NCBI GenBank assembly: GCA_023284085.1
Contig: JAKVHY010000048.1
Coordinates: 1-37,979 of the forward strand
Origin: Shewanella benthica
Lineage (GTDB): Bacteria; Pseudomonadota; Gammaproteobacteria; Enterobacterales; Shewanellaceae
DNA: 37,979 nucleotides
Direction: 5' to 3'
Shown: positions 1 through 8,465 of the stretch, piece after piece
Layout: the number at the start of each line of letters is the position of its first letter
Numbering within the stretch: position 1 is the first letter of the stretch
Position numbers and translations under genes: made by a program
Notes under the pieces: model-generated
What the model was told of the DNA's origin: nothing
What the model saw: only the letters and a program-made list of their open reading frames with translations
Databases searched by the model: none

Positions 1-224
1 TTTATCTGAATATATCAGTGTAGAGATGATGCCATTTCTCCCCCTATTGCCGTATCTCCAGAACAGACAAGTTTATCGAAGGATTAAAGGCGCTGTGACG
101 TTAAACAGATAAGCTATTTTGAGTTGGGAGTTAACTTTTATCTGAATATATCAGTATAGAGATGATGCCATTTCTCCCCCTATTGCCGTATCTCCAGAAC
201 AGACAAGTTTATCGAAGGATTAAA
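1..224. repeat. Direct repeat of a gene 3' end (88-bp unit, spacing 136)
   Basis: Bases 1-88 and 137-224 match at 87 of 88 positions (G to A at the twentieth to twenty-second base region, changing Val to Ile in the open frame). The 48 bases between are unique. The first copy may extend left beyond the window. The shared segment lies inside the coding frame and stops 22 bases before the stop codon of the first copy, so the two copies have different C-terminal tails. Confidence 0.9.
2..112 (+). CDS. C-terminal end of an unidentified protein (5' part outside window)
   Basis: The frame starting at base 2 is open from the window edge to a TAA at 110-112 and encodes 36 residues including EMMPFLPLLPYLQNRQVYRR and ending KGAVTLNR. 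It reads like a real hydrophobic/basic protein tail, and its sequence is repeated at 137-224, where the same frame is again open for 47 codons to a TAG at 279-281 but ends in a different tail (RLKDLSCNDIWPDLAILA). I do not recognise the family. The gene would be convergent with the diguanylate cyclase on the minus strand. That it is coding is inferred from the open frame and the peptide conservation between the two copies (only V to I). Confidence 0.5.
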   Translation, partial: LSEYISVEMMPFLPLLPYLQNRQVYRRIKGAVTLNR

Positions 225-305
225 AGATTAAAGGATTTAAGCTGTAATGATATTTGGCCGGATTTAGCTATATTAGCTTAGGATTAGGCGTATTCACTTA
301 GGGTA

Positions 306-2492
306 TTATACTGTCACCAGCTTATCGGATGGCCTCGGCATCGAGATAATGACCTTATCTCTGCCCTGGTTTTTAGCCAGATACAAGTTAAGATCGGCTT
401 GTTTAAACCAGGCATCTAACTCGGTACTGTATTTAGCATTGTTCACTAGGGCACCTATGCTGACCGTCATGGTTATCAGACGTTTATCATTAGGGTTTTC
501 GATGGCTAACGCTTTAACTTTATTTCTAAACTCGTTGAGGTGTTCTTCAATCATTAGTACATTACAAAAGGGTAAGATGAGCAAAAACTCTTCACCACCA
601 TAACGTGCGATGACATCGGTATCGCGCTTAAAGTATTTTTTCATCTCTTTTGATAAAACCCGCAGGCATTCATCACCGCCCTGATGACCATAGGTATCAT
701 TGATTGATTTGAAATTATCGATATCTAAGATCCCCAGAGCCATCACTTCATCACTACGTTGACAAAAATCTTGTGTTGTTCTGAATTTCACTTCGGCATA
801 GCGACGATTGTACAACGAAGTCAACTCATCTTTTTCGACTAATATCTGCAGTTTAGCATTGGCTTTTTGCAGTTCAAAAGTACGGATCGCGACCTTCTCT
901 TCAAGTTCTAACTGGTAAGAAATTAGTTCTTGTTTACTCTTCTTAATACTCTGATATAAGTTGAGAAACTCAATAGGTGATTCTTCGTTGATATGATAAT
1001 CGGCAGCTTTACTGTGTCCATATTCGGCAAACTTATTGGCAATGACGCCAAGTGGCTGAGTCAAGCGGATACTCAGGACTCGAGTCAATATCACAGTAAT
1101 GATGATAGACAAGATAAGCACCGCGAAAGTAGTGATATATTGAGACTCAAACAATTTTAATAGCGGAGAAAAGGGTTTAACGACATAGAGTTTCCACTGG
1201 TTATCTAGCGTGTAGCTGTCATAGATAAATTCGGGATTCGGATTATCGATATCGCGCAGGTTGATCATAGGCAGACTGGTTTTATAGTCTTTGCCACTCT
1301 CAGCCCATATAAACTCGGACAAGGGCGTAAGACCTAACGCAGCGGATGAGTATATGACCCTGCCAGCTTCATCGATGAGGATCATTAATTGATCTTGGTA
1401 GACCTCATTAGTCTGCTCAATTTGAGCAAAGGTGGTTAAATCTAATGAACCTTCGATGATCCCCGTAGGCTGGTTGGGCTCATTGCTGTGGTAGAAGGGC
1501 GCGCTAATGGCGACGATGGGGTCAGTGCCGAATCCCCGTCCTAAAAATGCCGGTGAAATGTAGGTGATTTGATTGAAAAATGCTTCCTGAAAGTAGTGAC
1601 GGTCTTCGACACTGAGCTCTTTGCTGAGTACCTTATCTACGCCTAATGCCGATAGTGGACTCGCCGCTATGATACGTGCATCGGCGTTGGTTACCAGCAT
1701 GGTGGCAAATCCCGGATAACTCTGATGCAACTTGACCAGTTTGCTTTGCCAGCCAGATATATTCTCTGTGCCTGACAAACTCAGCCATCTAGATGCGTTA
1801 TCTATCGCTCGCTCATGCGTCTCGAGGAACACCTCAGTTGCCAGTCCTAAATGGGTCACTGAATCATGTAAGTTTCGCTGCAAACTCTCCTGCTGCTTGG
1901 TAATCACTTGATGATTGAATATCAGTGCCGAGCCCAGCAGTGAGATGGTCAGTACTAAGGAGAAACTGTAAGTGAGTTGAGCATTGAAGCTGCGTCTTCT
2001 CTTGTCTTTCACCTTACCTTCGAGGTGCCATAACTCCGAGATGATTGTGACAGCCAGAGATCCCACTGCGGCGCAGATTAAACCATTAATCCCTTGTTTT
2101 AATGTGATAAATGAGAGGTGGCTTTCAGGCAATGTTGAGAAAATACTGGCGTAAAGTACAAATAATGGCATACCTAACAAGAGCCAATATCCGATATCTG
2201 CGTATAAAGAATAGATGTCCTTTCTGCGGGCGAAGCCTAACCAAATGGCTTCCAGACAGAAGATGATAAAGACATGGGGACTAGACCAGGAGATAAATAA
2301 TCCGATTGAGCAGAGCAGGGCGGTGAACAGTGCGTACCAAGGGCCTAACAAGATGGCAACGATGACAAAAACACCGTTGCCTAAGATAAGCTGAACATTG
2401 CCAAACAGGGGAATGGGGTACAGGTTCGCTATGAGGCCAAATAAGCCTAGAAAGAGGGAAAACTTGAAATGCTGACGATTAATCTGGAACAT
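306..2492 (-). CDS. Membrane diguanylate cyclase with Cache-like sensor and GGDEF domain
   Basis: This 728-residue protein makes c-di-GMP from two GTP. Residues 1-155 hold about five hydrophobic helices forming an integral-membrane sensor block. A further membrane helix at about 172-193 is followed by a periplasmic region of about 250 residues that looks like a double-Cache ligand domain, then a helix at about 450-475, a HAMP-like linker and a coiled coil. The GGDEF domain occupies the last 170 residues with the active motif GGEEF at 632-636. The product-inhibition site RxxD is intact (RDTD, 623-626), so feedback control is expected. No EAL domain is present. Two sensor modules on one cyclase is a little unusual. 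The gene appears monocistronic and ends next to a direct repeat. Confidence 0.9.
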   Translation of the reverse strand: MFQINRQHFKFSLFLGLFGLIANLYPIPLFGNVQLILGNGVFVIVAILLGPWYALFTALLCSIGLFISWSSPHVFIIFCLEAIWLGFARRKDIYSLYADIGYWLLLGMPLFVLYASIFSTLPESHLSFITLKQGINGLICAAVGSLAVTIISELWHLEGKVKDKRRRSFNAQLTYSFSLVLTISLLGSALIFNHQVITKQQESLQRNLHDSVTHLGLATEVFLETHERAIDNASRWLSLSGTENISGWQSKLVKLHQSYPGFATMLVTNADARIIAASPLSALGVDKVLSKELSVEDRHYFQEAFFNQITYISPAFLGRGFGTDPIVAISAPFYHSNEPNQPTGIIEGSLDLTTFAQIEQTNEVYQDQLMILIDEAGRVIYSSAALGLTPLSEFIWAESGKDYKTSLPMINLRDIDNPNPEFIYDSYTLDNQWKLYVVKPFSPLLKLFESQYITTFAVLILSIIITVILTRVLSIRLTQPLGVIANKFAEYGHSKAADYHINEESPIEFLNLYQSIKKSKQELISYQLELEEKVAIRTFELQKANAKLQILVEKDELTSLYNRRYAEVKFRTTQDFCQRSDEVMALGILDIDNFKSINDTYGHQGGDECLRVLSKEMKKYFKRDTDVIARYGGEEFLLILPFCNVLMIEEHLNEFRNKVKALAIENPNDKRLITMTVSIGALVNNAKYSTELDAWFKQADLNLYLAKNQGRDKVIISMPRPSDKLVTV

Positions 2493-2885
2493 TAAAGCCT
2501 TATATTTTTTATCTCGTGGCTATGTATAGATGCTAGCGCCTTATAGGTCGATTCTCAACATATATGTAACAAAAAAATCGCTGTTTGTTGAGTATTCATA
2601 CGGAATGCTAAGTTCCGAGTTAATCAAATAAAAACAGATAGAAAAAGTGATCGGCTAAATGTATCAGGAGTTCGTGATTTTGGTCGTTTTTATGTGTGTG
2701 TTATGTGTCCAAGTAAGGTTGAGGTTGAATAAGTTTACTGTTAGTTGAATTATTTAAGTTTGTTGCACATGAGTATAGCTCCTGAGAGTCAGATTAAGTT
2801 TATCTTCATTGTCGTGCTGCATAATTTTTCGCTCAAAGCGATAAATCTTCACACTCATACCACGAGGTATTACATCAAATGGATC
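2493..2885. other. Intergenic region without a recognised gene
   Basis: This 393-base A+T-rich gap lies between the cyclase and a tiny membrane protein, which diverge from it. An imperfect inverted repeat (CTCAACA near 2544 and TGTTGAG near 2575) sits upstream of the cyclase start. A reading frame from 2745 enters the small gene in frame, but its first 47 codons look non-coding. Nothing else was supported. Confidence 0.4.
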
Positions 2886-3050
2886 ATGAAAATGGACAAT
2901 ATAATCAATCAGCATATCTTTAAAGTCGGCATAGGTTTGGCCATCTTATTATCATTTATTGTCTATGGGATCACCAAAGATTTGCGCCTACAAAAGCAGT
3001 TAGAAGTTGAGCGAAAGCAGAAGGCTGAAGCTGAAGAATCACGGAAGTAA
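2886..3050 (+). CDS. Small single-pass membrane protein, hypothetical
   Basis: A 54-residue protein starts MKMDNIINQH, has one membrane helix at about residues 12-30 and ends in a short charged segment rich in Lys, Glu and Arg (residues 31-54), probably a cytoplasmic helix or coiled coil. The open frame runs 47 codons further upstream to 2745, but that part has no protein-like character, so I chose the ATG at 2886. A clear ribosome-binding site is missing; a GAGG lies about 20 bases upstream. It is followed by a hairpin shared with the convergent efpL gene. No family is recognised. Confidence 0.45.
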   Translation: MKMDNIINQHIFKVGIGLAILLSFIVYGITKDLRLQKQLEVERKQKAEAEESRK

Positions 3051-3137
3051 TGAATCAGTATTGCTGGTTTACGGGGGCTAGTGATTGCTGACTCAAGCTC
3101 AATAATTTCCTTGGATATTGAACCTAGTTGTGAAGCA

Positions 3138-3175
3138 AGAAGACCTATTATCTGGCTCCAAATAACAGGTCTTCT
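3138..3175. terminator. Hairpin between two convergent genes
   Basis: A 14-bp stem with one mismatch (3138-3151 paired with 3162-3175) and a 10-base loop lies between the stops of the small membrane protein and efpL. There is no strong T-run on either side, so termination is inferred mainly from position. Confidence 0.45.
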
Positions 3176-3208
3176 ATGTATAGCAATCGGTATTACTTAT
3201 TTAGCCCA

Positions 3209-3787
3209 TTAAGCTTTAGAGTCAGAGCGGCTCATAAATTTCTGTTCGGCGGTGTTGATCTTTATCTTCTCACCATTGGCAATATATTCAGGGACTTGTA
3301 CCGTCAGCCCGGTAGATAGAGTCGCTGGCTTAGTGCGGGCACTGGCCGAAGCTCCCTTGATTGAAGGGTCTGTTTCGACAATGACCAGATCGACATGGGA
3401 GGGCAGTTCGATGGCAACGGGTGACCCATCGACAGTAAGCACATGCAAGCCTTGAGTGTCTTCAGTGATATAGAGTAACTCATCGGCGATGGTGTCTTTG
3501 TTGAAATGGTAAGGCGTGTAATCTTCTACGTCCATGAAGACATACTCGTCACCATCGATATAAGAGAAGGTCACATCGTGGTGGTTCAGATCCGCAAGGC
3601 TTATCATATCATCGGCCTTGAAGGTATGATCTAGTTTAGACCCCGAGGCAACATCGTACATGCGCATGCGGTATAGGCTGCCTCCCGAACGTCCCTGTGG
3701 CACTGAACGTTCAATATCTCTGATGAGATAAACATTATTGTTGAATTCGATAGCAGTATTCTTTTTAACGTCGCTTGCCTTCGGCAT
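3209..3787 (-). CDS. efpL: EfpL (YeiP), elongation factor P-like protein
   Basis: A 192-residue EF-P paralogue that binds the ribosome and relieves stalling at proline-rich and related motifs. The three beta domains of the EF-P fold are present; the family signature EYVFMDVEDYTPY lies near residue 83 and the C-terminal IKGASASA...KPATLSTGL block matches YeiP. The frame is open to an ATG at 3796, but starting at 3787 (MPKASD) puts Arg33 at the tip of the first-domain loop (PQGRSGG), the position occupied by the unmodified arginine in E. coli EfpL, and gives nine bases to a GAG. EF-P proper has Lys here and needs modification enzymes; none are in the window. Confidence 0.93.
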   Translation of the reverse strand: MPKASDVKKNTAIEFNNNVYLIRDIERSVPQGRSGGSLYRMRMYDVASGSKLDHTFKADDMISLADLNHHDVTFSYIDGDEYVFMDVEDYTPYHFNKDTIADELLYITEDTQGLHVLTVDGSPVAIELPSHVDLVIVETDPSIKGASASARTKPATLSTGLTVQVPEYIANGEKIKINTAEQKFMSRSDSKA

Positions 3788-3941
3788 GAGTAACATCTCG
3801 ATAAGTAATTTTGTCAGTAAAATATCATGGTCTAGGGCTTATACCAATTCGTTATGCATAAAATTACGCTTTTATAGGACTTATGCCTCTGTGTTGCCGA
3901 CACCAGTCACAATATTGCATTCTAAAAGTTGATCTGTTCGA

Positions 3942-3960
3942 CAAGTATTCAGAATACTTG
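3942..3960. promoter_or_regulatory. Perfect 9-1-9 palindrome, possible operator
   Basis: The arms CAAGTATTC and GAATACTTG flank a single A. It lies 155 bases upstream of efpL and 133 bases upstream of the cytochrome gene, in a gap that otherwise shows no gene. Perfect symmetry and lack of a T-run favour a protein-binding site over a terminator, but the regulator is unknown. Confidence 0.35.
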
Positions 3961-4093
3961 GCTAAATTAAGATTCGATTAAGGCTAATCTATAAAATTGA
4001 TATCAAGAGATGCAAGATAGAAAATTGAGCCCTTTTATCTAAACAGTAAAAATAATTTTAGGCTTACCAAATACAAATAAATGAGGTATAGAG

Positions 4094-4318
4094 ATGAAAT
4101 ATTTAGCTATTATTGCCGTGTTAGCCTTTGCTGGCTCTGCTATGGCTGTTGATTGTACCGATTGTCATGAGAAGATTGATGTGACTGTTCACACCGAGGC
4201 TGAAGCAAGTATAGCGACCTGTAATGATTGCCATGATTTTGAGGGCGCACATACTCTAGATATGGAGATGCATACGCCAGATCTGACTATCGCAGAATGT
4301 GCAGACTGTCACGAGTAA
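4094..4318 (+). CDS. Small periplasmic triheme c-type cytochrome
   Basis: A 74-residue precursor with a signal peptide cleaved after AMA (about residue 18), leaving a mature protein of about 56 residues. Three heme c attachment motifs are visible: CTDCH (21-25), CNDCH (43-47) and CADCH (69-73). Exactly three further histidines (H33, H53, H60) are present, enough for bis-histidine coordination of every heme. It would act as a periplasmic electron shuttle. The heme density (one per 19 mature residues) is very high. It looks like a shortened relative of the cytochrome c7/c3-type domain found in Shewanella multiheme proteins. A GAGG seven to eight bases upstream supports the start, and a strong terminator follows, so it is monocistronic. 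Confidence 0.88.
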   Translation: MKYLAIIAVLAFAGSAMAVDCTDCHEKIDVTVHTEAEASIATCNDCHDFEGAHTLDMEMHTPDLTIAECADCHE

Positions 4319-4371
4319 CTCGAATCTTTGATGCGGTTATCGTATCGGCATTTTATCAAACGCCAGATAGC

Positions 4372-4406
4372 AAAAATCCAGACTCATTGCTGAGTCTGGA
4401 TTTTTT
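4372..4406. terminator. Bidirectional intrinsic terminator
   Basis: A perfect 15-bp stem (4372-4386 with 4391-4405) with a four-base loop ends in six T on the plus strand and in five T on the minus strand. It serves both the cytochrome gene and the convergent tRNA gene. Confidence 0.9.
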
Positions 4407-4410
4407 AATG

Positions 4411-4487
4411 TGGTCGGGATAGCAGGATTTGAACCTGCGATCTCTTGTCCCCCAGACAAGCGCCTTACCGGACTAGGCCATATCCCG
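4411..4487 (-). tRNA. tRNA-Pro, anticodon GGG
   Basis: The minus strand folds as a complete 77-base tRNA: acceptor stem CGGGATA paired with TATCCCG, encoded CCA end at 4413-4411, T-arm with GGTTCAAATCC, and an anticodon stem CTTGT/ACAAG closing the loop CTGGGGG, giving anticodon GGG. This reads the proline codons CCC and CCU. No integrated element is visible at its 3' end; the terminator follows directly. Confidence 0.95.
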
Positions 4488-4713
4488 AGATTTTCTTAGA
4501 ACCTAAACTGCGTCTAAGAACACCTAAACATCTTTTTCAAGGGGCTATTTAGGTGAGGCAGAACTTTAGCAAGTCACTTAAGGTTCTGCAAGCAATTAGT
4601 CACCACACTCGATCTAATTGCTTAGTTTGTAAGCTTTTTAGTCGGTAATCACTCAATTAGCACGAATTACTGGCTCAAAGAGATATCGATAAACAGTACG
4701 AGCTATTTATATT

Positions 4714-6501
4714 TTAATTGTTATACATTCTACGGCCTTCACGCATCACTTCGATTAGCTCTGGTGCACTCAACTTCTTGCGCAGGCGATGCTGATAATT
4801 TTCATCATAGATGCGGTATTTACCGTGTCTGTCGATCACCGTAATTTCAGATTTTTGATAGATACCAAATATACGATTATCACCGACATATACCCAAGAC
4901 TCTGCATCGGGCTGCAATAGGCTTCGACCAGCACTGTAATCGGTCGCCGGATTCGTGCAGCTAAGTACTTGAGTCATTAAGGTGGGGGCGATGCCATAGT
5001 GGCTGGTACGATAATTTACGTCTTTTGCTGGCGATTGTGGCCAGTGGATCACTAAAGGAACCTGAACATTGGCAGGAGATAGGTTACTTCTAGCCTCATC
5101 CGGGTTACTGGTAAACAATTTACCGCTGACTCCAGTGATGATGACCAAGGTTTCTGTGGGCAAATCAGTGACGATTCTTTCAATCTGTTGATCGATAAAA
5201 TTCAATGATTGACGATATTGATTAAACAAGACTCGCTGTGCCGGCGTTAATTTCTGCTCAGACTGGACAGTTTCAACACCTAAAAATCCAATGGGGGTAT
5301 CGTAGCTGTCAGGGGCTCTGAGGTTGATTAGACCAAACCAAGGACTTTTCTGTGCCTGTTGCCAAGTTTGGAATCCAGCGACATTTTCAATATCTTGAGC
5401 CGCATCGCTACTGTTTGGTGGCGAAATTATCTGCTCAAAATCATCATAGATAGCCTGAGGCATCTGACTGGCATGCAGACCAGAGAATAAGCCCAACTGG
5501 TAGCCCTGTTGCTTCAATATTTGAGTCAGTAGTGGCGGTGTCTGTGACAATCCACCTGAGTTTATATAGCTGCCTTGAAGTCCATAAAGAATGGAGAACA
5601 TGCCGCTGTTGAATTGGTTTCCGCCACTGATGTGATGAAGGAACTGCTGATTGTTATCACCATATTGACTGAAGAAGGGCATGGTCTTACTAGTGACCAT
5701 ATCTACCCTAAAACTATCTATGGTTAATAATAATATATTAGGCTGCACTTCATTGATTTTAGTGCATTGCAGTGGACGTTTGGGGTAATTCAAACTGCTT
5801 CTCAGGGACGAGCTTACTTTAGGCTGCGTGGAACTATCTATGCCATGGCTTTCCATAAATGAACGGGCCGTGGCGGGGTAGGAGAGCGGGTAAGCATCAT
5901 CGAGACGAGTGATCTCTGTGATATCTGCAGCATCGGCCCAGATATGGATCAGATGACTGCTGATAAAGCATACACCCACGAAGGCGACGACCTTGTTACC
6001 ACGACGTACCTTGTGGATTTTTTCGATTCGTTTCCAGAGGAAATTTGCCACAGTGAGCTCAATGGCTAAGATCCCTAAGGGGGTAATGATATAGGAGGTA
6101 CCACGAAGCAGGGCATTAAGATCGGCCCATGCCAGATCGAACACAAATGGACTCAGGTGCAGGCCATAATCATCATAAATGATGGTGTCATAGAGTAAAA
6201 TGCAGAGGCTTAAGGTGGCAACGCTTGCTGCATAGCCACGTAAAATCTTGGAATAGGGCAGCAGTAAGGTGACAGGGAAAACCAGCACTAAATAGACGAT
6301 AAAGGCCAAGAAACTAAAGTGACCTATGGTACTGATGGCCAGATAACCCCAGCCAACCCAGCTCTCAGGATGACCTACCGTATCGAGATAGCGGTAGCCC
6401 ACAATCATGGCAAGAAAGCCATTGAAGAAGGCGAACCAATGTCCCCAAGTTACCAAGCGTGATACACGATCACGCCCCATTTCCTTTTTACGCTCGACCA
6501 T
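4714..6501 (-). CDS. yejM: YejM (PbgA/LapC), inner-membrane sulfatase-fold LPS regulator
   Basis: A 595-residue inner-membrane protein of the YejM/PbgA/LapC family, which in E. coli senses periplasmic lipopolysaccharide and restrains LapB-FtsH degradation of LpxC. The DUF3413 N-terminus (VTWGHWFAFFNGFL, then about five membrane helices up to about residue 190) is followed by a periplasmic alkaline-phosphatase/sulfatase-like domain starting at PNILLLTIDSFRVDMV (about residue 254). The catalytic cysteine or serine of true sulfatases is not obvious, as expected for a non-enzymatic member. The start at 6501 has GGAG about eight bases upstream. It lies 101 bases downstream of yejL on the same strand, as in many gammaproteobacteria. 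Confidence 0.93.
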   Translation of the reverse strand: MVERKKEMGRDRVSRLVTWGHWFAFFNGFLAMIVGYRYLDTVGHPESWVGWGYLAISTIGHFSFLAFIVYLVLVFPVTLLLPYSKILRGYAASVATLSLCILLYDTIIYDDYGLHLSPFVFDLAWADLNALLRGTSYIITPLGILAIELTVANFLWKRIEKIHKVRRGNKVVAFVGVCFISSHLIHIWADAADITEITRLDDAYPLSYPATARSFMESHGIDSSTQPKVSSSLRSSLNYPKRPLQCTKINEVQPNILLLTIDSFRVDMVTSKTMPFFSQYGDNNQQFLHHISGGNQFNSGMFSILYGLQGSYINSGGLSQTPPLLTQILKQQGYQLGLFSGLHASQMPQAIYDDFEQIISPPNSSDAAQDIENVAGFQTWQQAQKSPWFGLINLRAPDSYDTPIGFLGVETVQSEQKLTPAQRVLFNQYRQSLNFIDQQIERIVTDLPTETLVIITGVSGKLFTSNPDEARSNLSPANVQVPLVIHWPQSPAKDVNYRTSHYGIAPTLMTQVLSCTNPATDYSAGRSLLQPDAESWVYVGDNRIFGIYQKSEITVIDRHGKYRIYDENYQHRLRKKLSAPELIEVMREGRRMYNN

Positions 6502-6585
6502 GTGGCTCCGCTTACCGTTTAAATGCTTATTACATTTGATACTAAAGTATCTTAAGTGTTTTTTTATGAGTTTAGCTAGTTTTCA

Positions 6586-6599
6586 ATGCCCGAAGGCAT
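6586..6599 (-). other. UUCG-tetraloop hairpin after yejL
   Basis: On the minus strand ATGCC-TTCG-GGCAT forms a five-base stem with an extra-stable UUCG loop three bases after the yejL stop codon. There is no T-run, so it more likely protects the yejL 3' end or marks an mRNA-processing point in the yejL-yejM transcript than terminates it. Confidence 0.4.
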
Positions 6600-6602
6600 G
6601 AA

Positions 6603-6818
6603 TTAGCTTTTAACAGACTGAACTAGGGCTTTTGAAAACTGCTCGGCTACCTTGCCCCTGGCTTCCTGAGGTACTTTACGTGCCAGAAGATCTGTTACAC
6701 AGTTACCCAATACCATGAGTCTTAAGTCCGTCGGAGCTTGATGCTTATCCATTACAGCACTGATTTCAGCAATAAGAGATTCAACTTGAGTGTTTGAATA
6801 TTTTGATTGTATAGCCAT
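6603..6818 (-). CDS. yejL: YejL, DUF1414 family protein
   Basis: A 71-residue soluble helical protein with the UPF0352 signature HQAPTDLRLMVLGNCVTDLL in its middle. The family is short, conserved across Enterobacterales, Vibrionales and Alteromonadales, and has no established function. Length and start match the family. It precedes yejM on the same strand and is divergent from yejK, the conserved yejK-yejL-yejM arrangement, which suggests shared regulation rather than a shared pathway. Confidence 0.92.
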   Translation of the reverse strand: MAIQSKYSNTQVESLIAEISAVMDKHQAPTDLRLMVLGNCVTDLLARKVPQEARGKVAEQFSKALVQSVKS

Positions 6819-7143
6819 ATTAAAAAAGTGTTTCGGTTACCGAGATATTTGGCGCTTATGATAACCGAAATTCAGCTTAAGCACGATATCATTGCACTGC
6901 TTAGTCTGATTTTGATACCAATATTCACTTTTACTTGTGTAAATATGGCTAATGACTCTTTTGGGGAGGGTTAGCTTGTCAGTATTAGTCATCTTATTCT
7001 TGAAGCAGGATTTCAATTGGGGCAATATAGACTCATTAAAATTGACCCGAAAATGAGGTTCTGTTTAAGCGATCTGAGTCGCACGAACCGTGACCTTAAT
7101 ATTGGTGATATCACATCTTTAACCATTATCTTTATCGAGACCT
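6819..7143. other. Divergent promoter region between yejL and yejK
   Basis: This 325-base gap must hold promoters in both directions. The palindrome GTGATATCAC with the extension AT occurs at 7105-7116, 28 bases before the yejK start; the same 12-mer recurs at 8591-8602 upstream of the next gene. A minus-strand open frame at 6837-7025 has no protein-like features and was not accepted. Confidence 0.4.
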
Positions 7144-8175
7144 ATGAGCATAAACGTCGAACAAGCCATCATCCATGCCATTATTCAAGACAGTGACGGA
7201 CAGCTAAGCTGTCGATTGCGTCCCCAACCTTTATTGAACGGCGAAGCCGTTGAAGCCATGTTGGATGAATTACATCAAACATACACCACAAAGGCGGGCA
7301 AAGGTTTTGGACATTTCGGTATCTCAGGTGAAGATGGTGAGGCTAATCCTAAGTTTATGGAGGCGTTAACCGAGTACCGAGATGGTCAACTTGGCTTCGT
7401 CGAATTTTCTGGTTTAGCGGGTAAGTTATTGCAAGAAGAGTTGTCCAAGTATGATTTCAGTCAAGGTGGTTACTTACTCTTGGCTTGTTATACCCATATG
7501 ACCAGTGATTACCTGTATGTTTCTTTGCTGAATGCTAAGTCATCGATGACCGTACTCGATGATATGGAACTATCACAAAACACTCACTTAGATCTTAAAG
7601 ATGTACAGCTAGCGGCGCGTATCGATCTGACCGAATGGCAAGCGGATGAAGGTTCTCGGAAATATATCTCATTTATTCGCGGACGTGCGGGCAGAAAAGT
7701 TGCCGACTTCTTCCTCGATTTTATGGGTTGTGTAGAAGGCGTTAACACTAAGGCGCAAAACAAGCAGTTGATGAATGCCGTCGAAGATTTCGTTTCCAGC
7801 AGCGAACTGACCAAAGATGAGCGTCAGCAGTGCCGTGAGAAGGTTTTCGATTATTGTACCGAGCGCTGTGATGTTGGTGCAGATATCGAAATTAAAGATC
7901 TTGCCGATGAGCTCGCCGATAGTGGCATGGAGTCTTTCTATGATTTCGCCAAGGGTGGCGAATATGAACTCGAAGATGAGTTCCCTGGTGATAAGCCGAC
8001 CCTACGTCAACTGAAGAAGTTCTCTGGGACTGGCGGCGGCGTGACGCTTAGCTTCGATGGGGCACACCTTGGTGAGCGGGTCATGTATGATCCCATCTCA
8101 GATACCATATTGATAAAAGGCGTTCCGGCTAACCTTAAAGATCAACTCGATCGCCGTTTGAAAGGTGGTCAGTAA
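7144..8175 (+). CDS. yejK: YejK (NdpA), nucleoid-associated protein
   Basis: A 343-residue member of the 37-kDa nucleoid-associated protein family, which binds DNA and, in E. coli, inhibits topoisomerase IV activity in vitro. Family blocks are seen at the N-terminus (INVEQAIIHAII), in the middle (GGYLLLACYTHMTSDYLYVSLL, followed by the ARIDLTEWQ segment and SRKYISFIRGRAGRKVADFFLDFMG around residues 175-200) and at the C-terminal GVPANLKDQLDRRLKGG. Length is normal and a GAG lies four bases before the ATG. The last 80 bases of the gene, with the stop codon and 43 bases beyond it, are repeated downstream. It is divergent from yejL-yejM. Confidence 0.93.
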   Translation: MSINVEQAIIHAIIQDSDGQLSCRLRPQPLLNGEAVEAMLDELHQTYTTKAGKGFGHFGISGEDGEANPKFMEALTEYRDGQLGFVEFSGLAGKLLQEELSKYDFSQGGYLLLACYTHMTSDYLYVSLLNAKSSMTVLDDMELSQNTHLDLKDVQLAARIDLTEWQADEGSRKYISFIRGRAGRKVADFFLDFMGCVEGVNTKAQNKQLMNAVEDFVSSSELTKDERQQCREKVFDYCTERCDVGADIEIKDLADELADSGMESFYDFAKGGEYELEDEFPGDKPTLRQLKKFSGTGGGVTLSFDGAHLGERVMYDPISDTILIKGVPANLKDQLDRRLKGGQ

Positions 8176-8422
8176 TTTTAAATTTTAGCTGAACAATGGT
8201 GAATGTACGATTCAATATTCTCAGATACCATATTGATAAAAGGCGTTCCGGCTAACCTTAAAGATCAACTCGATCGCCGTTTGAAAGGTGGTCAGTAATT
8301 TTTAAATTTTAGCTGAACAATGGTGAATGTACGATTCAATATTCTCAGACACCATAATGATAAAAGGCGTTCCGGCTAACCTTAAAGATCAACTCGATCG
8401 CCGTTTGAAAGGCGGCCAGTAA
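8096..8422 (+). repeat. Tandem repeat of the yejK 3' end, 2.6 copies, 123-124 bp unit
   Basis: Unit 1 (8096-8218) is the end of yejK plus 43 downstream bases; unit 2 (8219-8342) is identical except for one extra T; unit 3 (8343 to about 8422) is partial and ends just before the terminator. Units 2 and 3 still encode the tail IKGVPANLKDQLDRRLKGGQ plus TAA. Unit 3 differs from unit 1 by GAT to GAC, two GGT to GGC (all synonymous) and one TTG to ATG. Confidence 0.95.
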
Positions 8423-8442
8423 TCATTTAGCTTTAATCAGAA

Positions 8443-8465
8443 AGGCGCTATTAAGCGCCTTTTTT
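8443..8465 (+). terminator. Intrinsic terminator of yejK
   Basis: The stem AGGCGCT/AGCGCCT with loop ATTA is followed by six T. It lies after the third repeat unit, which suggests that unit 3 is at the original end of the gene. Confidence 0.88.

Noticed and set aside
3997..4006. TTGATATCAA as an FNR site before the cytochrome gene
   Set aside because: FNR half-sites need a four-base spacer; here the halves are adjacent.
6837..7025. Minus-strand frame of 62 codons upstream of yejL
   Set aside because: Composition is not protein-like, there is no ribosome-binding site, and it lies in the divergent promoter region.
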